The notes: generated by a model not told the origin, from the letters alone. DNA of 64,000 nt from Nocardia rosealba (GCF_020216065.1 NZ_JAIWNA010000004.1:277155-341154), one strand, 5' to 3'. Shown: positions 34,586 to 43,436, counted from the stretch's first letter. Program-made: numbers and translations.

Positions 34586-34702
34586 AGGAAACTCCCTGGT
34601 CGGATCGATATCGGCGATGTCCGGCGCACGGGACCCCCTCCGGTGCCGCCCCCGAACCTACCCCGAACGCGCCGGTCTCAACAGTGAGGTTCCTGACAAC
34701 AG

Positions 34703-35305
34703 CTACGGTCGCGGCCCGGGAAGCATCACGTCGACGCCGCGCGCGAAGTCCTCTGGCGTCACGTCGTCGAGCAGCAGATGCTGGAGGATGAAACCCGGTA
34801 GGAGGCCGATCAGTGTCTTGGCGAGGGCGTCGACATCGGTGTCGGCCGGGACCCAGCCGAGCTCGCGCATCCTGGTCGCGTACTCGACCCACAAATCCCG
34901 CATCCCCGCGATCGACTCGCGCACCGGGATCGCGGCGGCGTCGGGCTGGACCATCGCCAGCGCCCACACCTGCGGTGCGAGCCGCAACGGTCCGTCCGGA
35001 CCGCTGCGCGCGACGATCTCGCCGGTGAGCATGCGGACCACCTCGGCCGGGGTCGGCGGTTTCTCTGCCCTGATCTTGTTGGCGAGCAGCTCGCGCAGGG
35101 GTCCGAGCGTGCGGGCGACGAGCGCCCAGATGATCTGGTCCTTGCTCGCGAAATACCGGTAGACAGCGCCCGCCGACATCCCCGATTCGGTGAAGACGTC
35201 CTGCATGGACGTCTCGTGGAAGCCCTTGCGGGCGAAGCACAGTTGCGCGGCATCGAGGATCTGCTGCCTGCGGCGTTCCAGGTGTTCTTCGCTGACTCGG
35301 GGCAT
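34703..35305 (-). CDS. TetR family repressor
   Basis: A 200-residue TetR protein. The HTH reads 'ILDAAQLCFARKGFHETSMQDVFTESGMSAGAVYRYFASKDQII'. ATG 35305 is chosen; the longer frame to 35386 runs through the operators. It is divergent from the membrane protein at 35408, with two copies of an AACGA-N4-TCGNT site in between, so autoregulation and repression of the neighbour are likely. Confidence 0.9.
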   Translation of the reverse strand: MPRVSEEHLERRRQQILDAAQLCFARKGFHETSMQDVFTESGMSAGAVYRYFASKDQIIWALVARTLGPLRELLANKIRAEKPPTPAEVVRMLTGEIVARSGPDGPLRLAPQVWALAMVQPDAAAIPVRESIAGMRDLWVEYATRMRELGWVPADTDVDALAKTLIGLLPGFILQHLLLDDVTPEDFARGVDVMLPGPRP

Positions 35306-35317
35306 GCCTAAAAGTAA

Positions 35318-35391
35318 AACGAATACTCGTTCTTGACAAGCGAGCGAGGGCGGTGTCATCGTTGAACCAACAAAAAGAACGAACATTCGCT
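35318..35391. promoter_or_regulatory. Two TetR operators and a -35 between divergent genes
   Basis: Site 1, AACGAATACTCGTT (35318-35331), and site 2, AACGAACATTCGCT (35378-35391), share AACGA-N4-TCGYT. The flanks also match when one is inverted (AAAnCGA-N4-TCGTTCTT). A perfect -35 TTGACA (35333-35338) for the rightward gene abuts site 1; the -10 is weak (about 35356-35361). Site 2 ends 16 bases before the membrane protein ATG. Confidence 0.75.
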
Positions 35392-35407
35392 TTTAGGGAG
35401 AAATGCC

Positions 35408-36373
35408 ATGACGATCACCCGCCGAGCGGTCGGTCTCGGGCTCGCGGCCACCCTGCTGCAGGCTTTGATGCTGATTGCATTCGCCTGGCCCGCTGTCAAT
35501 CTCGCCCCCCGCGACCTCCCGATCGCCGTCGCAGGCCCGCAGGCCGCGCAGGTCGGTCAGCAGCTGCAACAGCGCAGCCCCGGCGCTTTCGAGGTCACCA
35601 CCCTCGCCGGCGCGGACGCCGCCCGCACCGCCCTCGCCGACCGCGAGGTCTACGGCGCGATCGTCACCGGTGGCGGCGCACCCCAGGTGCTCGTCGCCTC
35701 CGCCGCGTCACCGGCCGTCGCCCAGCAGCTCACCGCGCTGGCTCAGCAGTTCGGCGGCGCCACTTCCGTCCCGGTCCAAGACGTGATCGCCTCGGACCCC
35801 GACGACCCGCGCGGCGCGGGCTTCGGTGCGATGGTGCTCCCGCTGGTCATGTCCGGCATCGCCGCGGGCGTCCTGCTCACCCTGGTGGTCCCCACCCTCG
35901 GTGCCCGCCTGGCGGGTCTTGCCACCTTCGGCATCGTCGGCGGCCTCCTCAGCGCCCTGATCTTCCACACCTGGCTCTCGATCGTCCCCGGCTCCTACCC
36001 GACCCTCGCCGCCATCGCCGCCCTTGCCTCCTTCGCCGTAGCCGCGACCATCGTCGGCCTCGCCGCCACCATCGGCCGCGCGGGCATCGGCCTCGGCGCC
36101 CTCCTCATGCTCCTCATCGGCAACCCCTTCTCCGCCGCCACCTCCGCCCCCGAACTCCTCCCGCAGCCCTGGGGCACCCTCGGCCAGCTCCTCCCACCCG
36201 GCGCCGCCGCCACCCTGATGCGCTCGATCGCCTACTTCGACGGCGCGGGAGCCACCTTCCCCCTCGCCATCCTCCTCACCTGGGCCATCGCCGGAATCGC
36301 CCTCCTCGGTCTGGGCGCCCTCCGCACCCGCCAGCCCCACCCCACCGAATCCCACCAGCCCGTCCCCGCCTGA
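35408..36373 (+). CDS. ABC-2/YhgE-like membrane protein
   Basis: A 321-residue integral membrane protein. One N-terminal helix (LGLAATLLQALMLIAFAWPAVNL) is followed by a ~110-residue outer loop (residues 35-145) and five more helices, then a short Pro/His-rich tail. This is the topology of YhgE/Pip or ABC-2 permeases. No ABC ATPase is next to it, so it may work with a distant ATPase or by itself. It is divergent from a TetR gene and is followed by a strong terminator (36383-36423). Likely an exporter-type protein induced by a TetR ligand. Confidence 0.75.
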   Translation: MTITRRAVGLGLAATLLQALMLIAFAWPAVNLAPRDLPIAVAGPQAAQVGQQLQQRSPGAFEVTTLAGADAARTALADREVYGAIVTGGGAPQVLVASAASPAVAQQLTALAQQFGGATSVPVQDVIASDPDDPRGAGFGAMVLPLVMSGIAAGVLLTLVVPTLGARLAGLATFGIVGGLLSALIFHTWLSIVPGSYPTLAAIAALASFAVAATIVGLAATIGRAGIGLGALLMLLIGNPFSAATSAPELLPQPWGTLGQLLPPGAAATLMRSIAYFDGAGATFPLAILLTWAIAGIALLGLGALRTRQPHPTESHQPVPA

Positions 36374-36382
36374 CCATTCACC

Positions 36383-36423
36383 AAAGATCCCCCGCGCGAA
36401 CAACTGTCGCGTGGGGGATCTTT
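36383..36423 (+). terminator. Intrinsic terminator
   Basis: A 16-bp stem, AAAGATCCCCCGCGCG/CGCGTGGGGGATCTTT, with a 9-base loop and a single G-T wobble, ending in TTT. It begins nine bases after the membrane protein stop codon and closes that unit. Confidence 0.9.
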
Positions 36424-36656
36424 GCGTCATTCGGAAGCCCACCCCCCACACGCTGCGTTCAGCGGACGTCGACGTCGGGTGGATTCGCTTCACATTGTGC
36501 AGCGAATAGCGGGCGTAATCGCTGCACGCCGAGTCGATCTCCGGACTCGCAACGAGCGCGCTGCTCGCGAAGCGCTTGAACCTCATACGACCGACTTACG
36601 GAGCAGGCCGCTTGTCGTCAACGGTCGCGTAGCACAGGGAGTCATAGGTCTGGTCA

Positions 36657-37184
36657 CTATCGGCTCTCAGCCGGCAGGGACTGGATCAAGTCCAATAGGG
36701 CAGGGAAATCATTGTGGCGCAGGCCTATCTGTGGTTCGACGCGGTAGAGCAGCGCCCGTCCGTCGTGGTGAGCAGATACCCATTCCCGGTCGCCGTCGCC
36801 GATTTCGTCGTCGATCCAGATGAACGAGCGACCCGACGCGCAAGCGAGCAATGCGCGTGTCTTCCAATGCAATCCGTACCATTCGTCGACGCGATCGTTG
36901 TGTGTCTCGGGCCACTCCACAACGGCCAGTGTCGGCAACCCGAGGGCCGGGCTCACCACGCGGTTCGCCTCATGCATCCAAGTTGTTGCCCACACCGGCT
37001 CGCACGGCAACGCCGTCAGCAGTGGGCCGAGCGTGGGATCCAGGCGTGCCAGAAGCGGATTGGTGCCGGGCCGGGGTTCGCGGCATGGCGCTGGAACCGA
37101 CTCGTGTTCAGGTATTTCACCGAAAGGAAGCAGCGGTCCATCGACATCGAGGAAGAGCAGTGGACGAGGCAGCTCGTTCGGCAT
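36657..37184 (-). CDS. HAD-like phosphatase-fold protein
   Basis: A 175-residue protein of the HAD superfamily. Motif I is LLFLDVDGPLLPFG (Asp13 and Asp15), then 'VWATTWMHEANRV' (motif II-like) and a C-terminal 'FIWIDDEIGDGDREW' (motif IV acidic pair). The arrangement matches the HAD domain of 'Swiss Army Knife' RNA-repair proteins (PF18143-like). It stands alone, without a cap domain. ATG 37184 is used. Substrate is unknown. The 233 bases upstream of its stop side (36424-36656) hold no gene. Confidence 0.8.
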   Translation of the reverse strand: MPNELPRPLLFLDVDGPLLPFGEIPEHESVPAPCREPRPGTNPLLARLDPTLGPLLTALPCEPVWATTWMHEANRVVSPALGLPTLAVVEWPETHNDRVDEWYGLHWKTRALLACASGRSFIWIDDEIGDGDREWVSAHHDGRALLYRVEPQIGLRHNDFPALLDLIQSLPAESR

Positions 37185-37340
37185 CTTCGCAGGCTAGTGG
37201 ATTGTGCGGCGATCTCGGGTGTTACTCCGTAGGCCACGATCTGATGATTTCATCGCGACCTGGTGACCAGTCGAAGATGGCCTCGGTCAACGATTTTCGG
37301 GAATTGAGGGTGTCCCGCTCGGGTGTGAGAGGATGCGGGC

Positions 37341-37643
37341 ATGTTCGAAGCATTGGGTAGTTTGTTTGCGTTCGTGCTGGTTTTCGGGGGGATCATTCTT
37401 GTGATCGTGAAGGTGTCGTCCGGGTCTCGGCGGCCGCCTGTCCGTGGTGGGGTGCCGCCGTATTACCCGGGGCAGGTTCCGCCGATGGGGCAGCAGTTTC
37501 CGCAGCAGGGGGCGTACCCGCAGCAGGGGATGTATCAGCCCCAGCCCGGATATCAGCAGTACCCGGGGAATCCGAATGCTGTGCAGCAGGGTTACCCGCA
37601 GCAGCCGGGATATCCGCCGCAGGGGATGCCGCCTCAGCGGTAG
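37341..37643 (+). CDS. Single-helix membrane protein with Pro/Gln/Tyr-rich tail
   Basis: A 100-residue protein. Residues 1-27 form a membrane helix (MFEALGSLFAFVLVFGGIILVIV) and the remainder is a low-complexity tail of PGYQQYPG/QGYPQQPGYPPQG units. Such tails occur in actinobacterial membrane proteins and can drive self-association; no enzymatic domain is present. It stands convergent to the EspG-like gene (5-base gap) and may be cotranscribed with nothing. Function unknown. Confidence 0.7.
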   Translation: MFEALGSLFAFVLVFGGIILVIVKVSSGSRRPPVRGGVPPYYPGQVPPMGQQFPQQGAYPQQGMYQPQPGYQQYPGNPNAVQQGYPQQPGYPPQGMPPQR

Positions 37644-37648
37644 AGAAT

Positions 37649-38407
37649 TCAGGGGTTGGGGCCGAATTCCTGGTGGTAGCGCTGGGCTCGGGTGAGCATG
37701 CGGTGGATGCCGGCGATCATTCGTGAGGTGGGGAGGGGTTCGGCGATGATCGGGTCGCCGGTTTTGACGTAGTAGCGGCCGTCGGGGTAGTCCATCCACC
37801 AGAAGCTGCGGGCGGGGGTGGGGCGCGAGTCGAGGGCGGGGCCCGCGAGGGCGGAGATTTCGCCGACAGCGTGGCGGGGGCGGCTGAAGATCCGGTTGAG
37901 CTGTTCCAGGGAACTCAGGCGTCCCGCGCGGTATTCGAAGTGTTCCTCTTCCTCGGCGAGGCGTTCGCGACGCACCTCGACGGGCGGTTTGGTGCCGGGC
38001 TTGGTACGGGGAAGCGCCGCGACGGTCAGGGCGGCGACCTGGTCCGCGGTGCAACAGGTGAGAACGACATCGCTGCCGGTGTCCTCGGCGGTCCCCGGTG
38101 CCTGGGCGAGGGTGGCGCCGGCCCGGCCCCGAATAGCGCCGTGGAAACGGATGACGTTCGAGACGTCTTGGCCGACATAACCTTTGGACTCGACCCTGGC
38201 ATCGGGTACGAGCAGCACGTCGATGGCCTGTTCGATCGCCGGATCGTATTTGGCGAGCAGCTTTTCCACGGCTGCTTCTCGGTTGCGTTTCAGTTCGTCG
38301 AAATCGGCGATGTCGGTGCGGTACTGGAGTGGGTAGGGGAGGCGGTCGCGGCCGTAACCGGACCAGAGGATCTCGAATTCGATGCCGGTGAACTCAACTC
38401 GGTGCAC
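37649..38407 (-). CDS. EspG-family T7SS chaperone
   Basis: A 252-residue protein of the EspG family (ESX secretion-associated). Typical features: N-terminal 'FTGIEFEILWSGYGRDRLPYPLQYR', central 'VVLTCCTADQVAALTVAALP', and C-terminal 'GEISALAGPAL...FWWMDYPDGRYYVKTGDPIIAEPL'. EspG proteins bind the tip of PE-PPE pairs in the cytosol and keep them export-competent. Here it overlaps the PPE-like gene by 14 bases, so the PPE-like protein is its probable client. Confidence 0.85.
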   Translation of the reverse strand: MHRVEFTGIEFEILWSGYGRDRLPYPLQYRTDIADFDELKRNREAAVEKLLAKYDPAIEQAIDVLLVPDARVESKGYVGQDVSNVIRFHGAIRGRAGATLAQAPGTAEDTGSDVVLTCCTADQVAALTVAALPRTKPGTKPPVEVRRERLAEEEEHFEYRAGRLSSLEQLNRIFSRPRHAVGEISALAGPALDSRPTPARSFWWMDYPDGRYYVKTGDPIIAEPLPTSRMIAGIHRMLTRAQRYHQEFGPNP

Positions 38408-39710
38408 TGTCGTGGTCTCCGCCGATCACTGGGGGCACGGTTTTGATTCCGTCGGTTCCGATCAGCAGGTCGCCGTTGTCCTGGGTGATCAGGTAATCGG
38501 GAATGCCTTTGGTCCGGTCCTCGTCCGAGCCGGCGCCCCTGGCACCGGGCGCGCCCATGGCGCCCATCCCGGGTGCTCCGCGACCGCCACCGGCCGCCGC
38601 GCCTGCCCGTGAACCGGCGGCGGCAGCTGCGGCAGGGGAGTGGTTGCCGGGGCTCGATTTGCCCGGCGCTGCGGGACTGCCGGCTGCCGAGCCACCGCCA
38701 CGGCCCGCGCTGCTGCCTCCACCTCGGGCACCGTTGCTCCCGCCGCCGGGCCCGGTCGCTCCGGGAGCGGTCACGCCGGGCCCGGTCGCCGTGGGGGAAC
38801 CGGCGGACGGGGCCGAAGTGGACGGCGTGCTGGATTGTGGTGTCGCCGTGGAACTCTGCGAGGTGGTCGAGCTCGGGTCGGTGGATTGCGGTGTGGTGGC
38901 AGCAGGGTCGGAATTCGGGTTCTCGGTGGTCGTCGGGTCGTCGCCCGCGCCGGTGTCTTCAGGGCTGCTGCCGGCCGAGTCTCCGGGAGTGTCGCCGGTA
39001 TTCGAATCACCACCGCCCGCGCCGGGACCACCGGGACCGCCGCCGTCGCCCGCGATGACCGGTGCGGTCGGCAGGAAGGGCACCCCAACATCGGCCTGTC
39101 CCGCCACCTGGCTGTAGACGGTGCGCAGAATCCTGCGCGCCTCCTGCGTGGCTTCTTCGCGATTGTGATCGTCGACCTTCATCACCCCCTCGGTCGGCAA
39201 CGTCTTACCGGTGACATTCTCGCGCTCGGTGAGCCCCGGCATCAATGCCTGCGTCTGCTCGATTCCGGTGCGCATCTCGGTGAGCTTCCAGCTGATCGCG
39301 GTTGCCGCCTGCGACAGCGGGATCGAACGTTCCGAGTAGTTGTTCACCGCCGCGACCGCCGCCGACGCCGCCGCACCGGTCCATCCGCTGTGCCCGTTGG
39401 CGCCGGTGACCGTGCGGGAGAACTCCTGATTGAACTTCAGGAAGGTGCCCATCAGATTCATGCCGATATTCGCCCAGGCAGTCACGGCGTCGTCGACCAG
39501 GCGGGGTTTCATCGCGGCGACCGCGGCCTGCATCTGTTCGAGTGACATGCTGTCGTAATTGTCGGGGGTGGTGATATGCGGCGGTTGCAGGTCGCCGTCG
39601 AAAATGGTGGCGTAGTTGCCGTCGGCATAGCTGGCGTAGATCTTCGACCGTTCGATGTTCCACTGTTCCTGCGCGGCGATCACTCTGCTCTTGTAATCCT
39701 CGTAGGTCAC
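38394..39710 (-). CDS. PPE-like T7SS substrate with low-complexity tail
   Basis: A 438-residue protein. The first 170 residues are helical ('YKSRVIAAQEQWNIERSKIY', 'GHSGWTGAAASAAVAAVNNYSER') with WTG at the turn of a WXG-like hairpin. A 170-residue Ser/Thr/Pro/Gly/Asn linker is followed by the tail GIPDYLITQDNGDLLIG...VIGG. This tail is shared with the orphan protein at 11326-12696. GTG 39710 overlaps the stop of the small partner gene (GTGA). EspG and the partner beside it point to type VII export. The exported function is unknown. Confidence 0.75.
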   Translation of the reverse strand: MTYEDYKSRVIAAQEQWNIERSKIYASYADGNYATIFDGDLQPPHITTPDNYDSMSLEQMQAAVAAMKPRLVDDAVTAWANIGMNLMGTFLKFNQEFSRTVTGANGHSGWTGAAASAAVAAVNNYSERSIPLSQAATAISWKLTEMRTGIEQTQALMPGLTERENVTGKTLPTEGVMKVDDHNREEATQEARRILRTVYSQVAGQADVGVPFLPTAPVIAGDGGGPGGPGAGGGDSNTGDTPGDSAGSSPEDTGAGDDPTTTENPNSDPAATTPQSTDPSSTTSQSSTATPQSSTPSTSAPSAGSPTATGPGVTAPGATGPGGGSNGARGGGSSAGRGGGSAAGSPAAPGKSSPGNHSPAAAAAAGSRAGAAAGGGRGAPGMGAMGAPGARGAGSDEDRTKGIPDYLITQDNGDLLIGTDGIKTVPPVIGGDHDSAPS

Positions 39711-40087
39711 AGGTGTTCTCCCGTCGCGGAGATCTGGTCGCTTGCCGCCTGGTCCTGGGCGACGAAATTCGCGATCGCCTTGGCGACAACCTCTTTCGCG
39801 GTCTGGACGACTTCGATGTGCTTCTTGAGTACTTCGTCGAGTGGGCGGTCGCCGCCGGACGCGGTCAACGAAAACTTGCGCTCCAAGGTCTGGCTGGAGT
39901 TGAACGAGCCGAAACCGGTGATGTTGCGTACCTGGTCGACCTGGGCATAGATCTCCTCGAGCCGGTCCAGGTGGTAGTCGCACGCCTGGTCGAGGCCCTT
40001 GCCGATGTCGGGGTCCAGCGACAGCTGACCGGACTCGGCCTGAACCAGCAGTTGATTCCATTCGTTGGGGTCGATGCTCAGCGGCAT
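39707..40087 (-). CDS. Small helical T7SS partner protein
   Basis: A 126-residue helical protein (MPLSIDPNEWNQLLVQAESGQLSLDPDIGKGL...). It occupies the position of PE/WXG-type partners directly before a PPE-like gene, with overlapping stop and start codons. A classic WXG is absent; the first helix contains EWN. The probable coiled hairpin runs from residue 25 to 120. It lies 12 bases downstream of the lipoprotein gene. Confidence 0.65.
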   Translation of the reverse strand: MPLSIDPNEWNQLLVQAESGQLSLDPDIGKGLDQACDYHLDRLEEIYAQVDQVRNITGFGSFNSSQTLERKFSLTASGGDRPLDEVLKKHIEVVQTAKEVVAKAIANFVAQDQAASDQISATGEHL

Positions 40088-40099
40088 TGTGGCTCCCGG

Positions 40100-40669
40100 T
40101 CAGTTCGCCGGAATGTACTGAACCAAGGAGTCGGCCAGTCGCCCCACCTCCGGGCACGGAGACGGCGGCGCCGACGCGCTCACGCGGTTGAGCACCCGGA
40201 ACATCACGGAGCCGTCGGGAACTTCCACGACGATGCTGCAGCCGCTGTCATGCGTGGACCCGGTGGTCCGGAGCTGCAGAGCGTTGTGGGAGCCGACGGT
40301 CATCGGAACGAAGTCGGTGAAGTCGGTTCTCGCCCGCGAATCTGCGATCGGGTGCTCCGACGACATCACGGAGAACGTGTACTGCTTGGCGGAATCGCTC
40401 CAACTGCACACCTTCCACCCCGAAAAATCCACCCCCGCAACATCCTTCTTCTTACTCCCCACATTCAACCCGACCCCACCGACCGCCGAATCCGGCAGCG
40501 AACACGGATCCCACACCTTCGCCTCGGCATCCACCGAGGTAGGACTGGCCGCCACACTCACCTGGCTCGGCTGCGGAGTGGCCGCCCCCTGCTCACTCCC
40601 GCACCCGGCGACGGCAAACCCCACTGCCGCCACAACCCCCACCATGCCTGTACCCCGTCGAACTGCCAT
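40100..40669 (-). CDS. DUF3558 lipoprotein
   Basis: A 189-residue lipoprotein with lipobox AVAGC (Cys23). The domain is DUF3558: 'VWDPCSLPDSAV', 'GWKVCSWSDSAKQYTFSVMS' and a C-terminal 'CPEVGRLADSLVQYIP', with conserved cysteines. ATG 40669 is chosen because GGGAGGG lies nine bases upstream; the ATG at 40678 follows the same site with no spacing. The family is abundant in Nocardia T7SS islands and envelope proteins. Function unknown. Confidence 0.85.
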   Translation of the reverse strand: MAVRRGTGMVGVVAAVGFAVAGCGSEQGAATPQPSQVSVAASPTSVDAEAKVWDPCSLPDSAVGGVGLNVGSKKKDVAGVDFSGWKVCSWSDSAKQYTFSVMSSEHPIADSRARTDFTDFVPMTVGSHNALQLRTTGSTHDSGCSIVVEVPDGSVMFRVLNRVSASAPPSPCPEVGRLADSLVQYIPAN

Positions 40670-40758
40670 GTCTGTCATCCCTCCCGCAGAACCGGTACCG
40701 TGCACGACGTTCCCGCGATCGTAGCCACTGTTGTCTCCCACTGCGACACCCCGAAGTC

Positions 40759-41259
40759 TCACTCGGCCGCGCACGGTGAGGTGGACGCCATGGTGAAGCG
40801 CACCTCCTGCTTGTCGGGCCCCACCCGGCTGCGCGACGACGACACCGAGAACCCACGCGCGTCCCGGTAATACCTGCTCACCGGGTCCGCATCGGGGTTC
40901 TGACTCGGCACCAGGGTGAACCCGCGAGCGGTCATCGCCTCGAGCTTGGCCATCGCCCGGTCGATGAACTCCTGCGACGGGTCGACCTGCTCCCGCTGAT
41001 ATCGGGGCCGCCAGGGTGGGCCGTCCATGCTGATCGAGTCCATCCTGCTGCGGCATCCGGTGCTCGTGTCGACCGTCGCCGGGTCGACGGACAGCTCCTC
41101 CGGCCAGATCAGCTCGAAGTTGTCAGCCACAACCGGCTTGCTCTCGGTCACGGTCAGCCCCGACCGCCGCATGATGTCCTCATTGGTCGGACCGTGCTCC
41201 TCGACCAGTGAGCACGCCGTGAGCGCCAGCGAAACCGCCAGCACGGCAATGATTCTCAT
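40759..41259 (-). CDS. Lipoprotein of the T7SS island
   Basis: A 166-residue lipoprotein with a short signal and lipobox ALTAC (Cys16). The mature part includes a cysteine at about 70 and the conserved-looking segment 'FIDRAMAKLEAMTARGFTLVP', with a C-terminal Cys close to the end (STSPCAAE). It starts in the last codon of the hydrolase gene (41259-41256), so it is coupled to it. No known family is recognised with confidence. Confidence 0.72.
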   Translation of the reverse strand: MRIIAVLAVSLALTACSLVEEHGPTNEDIMRRSGLTVTESKPVVADNFELIWPEELSVDPATVDTSTGCRSRMDSISMDGPPWRPRYQREQVDPSQEFIDRAMAKLEAMTARGFTLVPSQNPDADPVSRYYRDARGFSVSSSRSRVGPDKQEVRFTMASTSPCAAE

Positions 41260-43058
41260 CGGATCTCGATCCGGGCGCCGAGTTGCGGATTGTCGGTCAC
41301 GCGCGGGTCGGCGTACGGGTTCTCGATATCGAGGACGGCCTGCGCGGTGGCGGCGCGACCGGCGTCGAACGCTTCCTTGCCGCCGTTGCCGTTGTCGCCG
41401 AGACCCACATCCACCCAGGGGGTTTCGATGCCGCGCTCCACGTAGGCGGTCGCGTCCGTTCCCGCGATGACGCCGACGATATTGCCGAAGGCGGTCGATC
41501 CGGGATCGTCCCAGTACTTGCCGTGGCCGTCGGTGCCGAACACGACCTCACCCGCACGCGACGAGCTGTCGCCGTAGTAGCCGGTGTCGAGCCGGATCAC
41601 GCCGGGAACCTCGTCGGGGTCGCCGCCGAGGACATCGGAGGCGTGCGGGTTGCCGGGCAGGCGCAGGCCGGGGAGGCTGAGCCCGGCATCCGGGTAGGAC
41701 TGGACGACGCCGATGAGGTCGCCGGGCGCGGTCATCGAATAGCGCTGCACATCGGGATTCGGGTTGTTCCACCCACCTTCGAACACACCGGTTCCCGCCG
41801 ACGACGCGTGCAGGATCCGGTCGGCCCGCAGCCCGAGTTGCTCGGCGGAACCAACCACCGACCCGCCGTAGGAGTGCCCGACATACGTCACGGGCGTGCC
41901 CGGCGCGTGGCTGCTCACCTCCCGATCCACTTCCCGACCGAACTCGACCAGTTTCGGCGCCATCTCCGCGGCGAACGACGGGCTCGGCGCACCATCGGAC
42001 AGGCTGGTGAGACTCTGCGGAAAGTCGCCCTCCATGTAGAGGAGGATCGGTCCGCCGGTCCGGTCGGCCAGGTTCCAGGCGGCGACGTGGTTCGAACCGG
42101 ACGCATTGAGATTGGTGCTGGTGCCCGGCACGTAGACACCGACACCGGGTACCCCCGATCGGATGCTGCCGAGCATCTCGATCATCCGCCCGTTGCCCTC
42201 CGTGCTGAACATGACGAACTTGCGGTCCACCATGCCCAGCGCCGCGGCCGAGACGGTCGCCTCCGGATCCGGGATCGGCGACAGCATGGCTTCCAGCTGC
42301 CCCACCCGGGCCGCATCCGGCACCGGCTTGGCTTTCTCCCTGGTGAGCGCGTTGCGGATGTTGATCTCGTTCGCCTCGACCCGCATCGCGAACGGCACGC
42401 CGTTGAGGTTGCCGAGGGTCTCCGGCGCGGCGATCACCAGCTGACGCTGGGCTTCCGGACTCAACCCGGCCAGGAAGGCGGCCCGCTCATCGGGCGACAG
42501 CGCCGCCAACCGTGTCACCACCGCGTCGGGGTCGTGCATCGAGCCATCGGCGAGCGCAATGCTGGGCTGACCATCGCGAATGGCGGCCAGATCACCCACC
42601 GCCTCGCGCAATCGACCACCGAACAGGGTGTCGAGCCGTTCGATCTCGTCCAGTCCGCTGCGCAGGTTCAGCTGGAAAACCCCTGCGGCGCCTTCCTTTT
42701 CGGGCTCCGGATGACTCACGGCACCGTCGGCCGAAACAGTGAACCCTTGCGACACCGCGAGGTTCTTCTGTTCCAGCACATACGTTTTCGCGTGCTTCAG
42801 CCCTTGACACACATCGGCGGCGTCGTCGGCGATGCGCAGCAGCACCGCACGCACTTCGTACCCGTGATCGACTTCCTCATCGATGCGCTGCGTGGCCGCG
42901 TCTTTCGTCCGGCCGTGCCAGCTTCCCGCCGCCGACAGTGCGCGCGAACAATCGTCCACCGAGGTGGAGAGCAGGTCGGCGTTCGCGCGGGCAGCTTCGG
43001 CGGCCCGGTGCACGGCGTCGAGATTCCAGGTGTCGAGCTGGGGGATCGTCGGCCGCAT
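41256..43058 (-). CDS. WXG-like helical domain fused to an alpha/beta hydrolase (DUF1023)
   Basis: A 600-residue protein. Residues 1-110 are helical, WXG100-like, with the turn 'AAGSWHGRTKDAATQRI'. Residues about 290-480 are a DUF1023-type alpha/beta hydrolase: the nucleophile elbow is GHSYGGSVVG, with the Ser near residue 395 ('TYVGHSYGGSVVGSAEQLG'). This architecture suggests a T7SS-exported lipase/esterase-like effector. The start shares one base with the EspC-like stop (TGATG). No signal peptide is present, consistent with T7SS rather than Sec export. Confidence 0.82.
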   Translation of the reverse strand: MRPTIPQLDTWNLDAVHRAAEAARANADLLSTSVDDCSRALSAAGSWHGRTKDAATQRIDEEVDHGYEVRAVLLRIADDAADVCQGLKHAKTYVLEQKNLAVSQGFTVSADGAVSHPEPEKEGAAGVFQLNLRSGLDEIERLDTLFGGRLREAVGDLAAIRDGQPSIALADGSMHDPDAVVTRLAALSPDERAAFLAGLSPEAQRQLVIAAPETLGNLNGVPFAMRVEANEINIRNALTREKAKPVPDAARVGQLEAMLSPIPDPEATVSAAALGMVDRKFVMFSTEGNGRMIEMLGSIRSGVPGVGVYVPGTSTNLNASGSNHVAAWNLADRTGGPILLYMEGDFPQSLTSLSDGAPSPSFAAEMAPKLVEFGREVDREVSSHAPGTPVTYVGHSYGGSVVGSAEQLGLRADRILHASSAGTGVFEGGWNNPNPDVQRYSMTAPGDLIGVVQSYPDAGLSLPGLRLPGNPHASDVLGGDPDEVPGVIRLDTGYYGDSSSRAGEVVFGTDGHGKYWDDPGSTAFGNIVGVIAGTDATAYVERGIETPWVDVGLGDNGNGGKEAFDAGRAATAQAVLDIENPYADPRVTDNPQLGARIEIR

Positions 43059-43351
43059 CAGCGCGGCTCCAGCTTCGTGATCTCGGCGGCGGTCGCGCCG
43101 TCGGCGGCCTGGATGTCGGCCGAGAACTTGTCGAGCAGATCGGCCAGCGCCGAATACCTGGTCGCGATCGAGGTCATCGCCTGGCGCGCCGGATCGGGGA
43201 CGCCCCGCAGCACGGCGAGCACGTCACTTCCCTCGCCGGTCGCCTCGTTCATCACCGCCCAGCTCAGCGCCTCCACGGCCCCGGCCTCCGCACGCCAGGT
43301 GGTCGCCATCGCCGTCAGCTGCCCGGGTTCGACCCCCAAGAATCCACTCAC
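43058..43351 (-). CDS. EspC/DUF2580-like T7SS substrate protein
   Basis: A 97-residue helical hairpin protein. The GTG at 43351 has GGAGGAGGGG upstream; an in-frame extension to 43426 is rejected. Sequence: 'SGFLGVEPGQLTAMATTWRAEAGAVEAL' (helix 1) and 'RQAMTSIATRYSALADLLDKFSADI' (helix 2). This is the pattern of the EspC/type VII secretion target family, which forms partners for larger T7SS substrates. It is the first gene of the hydrolase-lipoprotein unit. Confidence 0.75.
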   Translation of the reverse strand: MSGFLGVEPGQLTAMATTWRAEAGAVEALSWAVMNEATGEGSDVLAVLRGVPDPARQAMTSIATRYSALADLLDKFSADIQAADGATAAEITKLEPR

Positions 43352-43436
43352 GAAATCCCCTCCTCCGCTACCGCGCCTCGTCGTTGTGATGGTTGGACGG
43401 GGCACGCGGAGCAAGGGTTCCATCATGTGACGTGAG

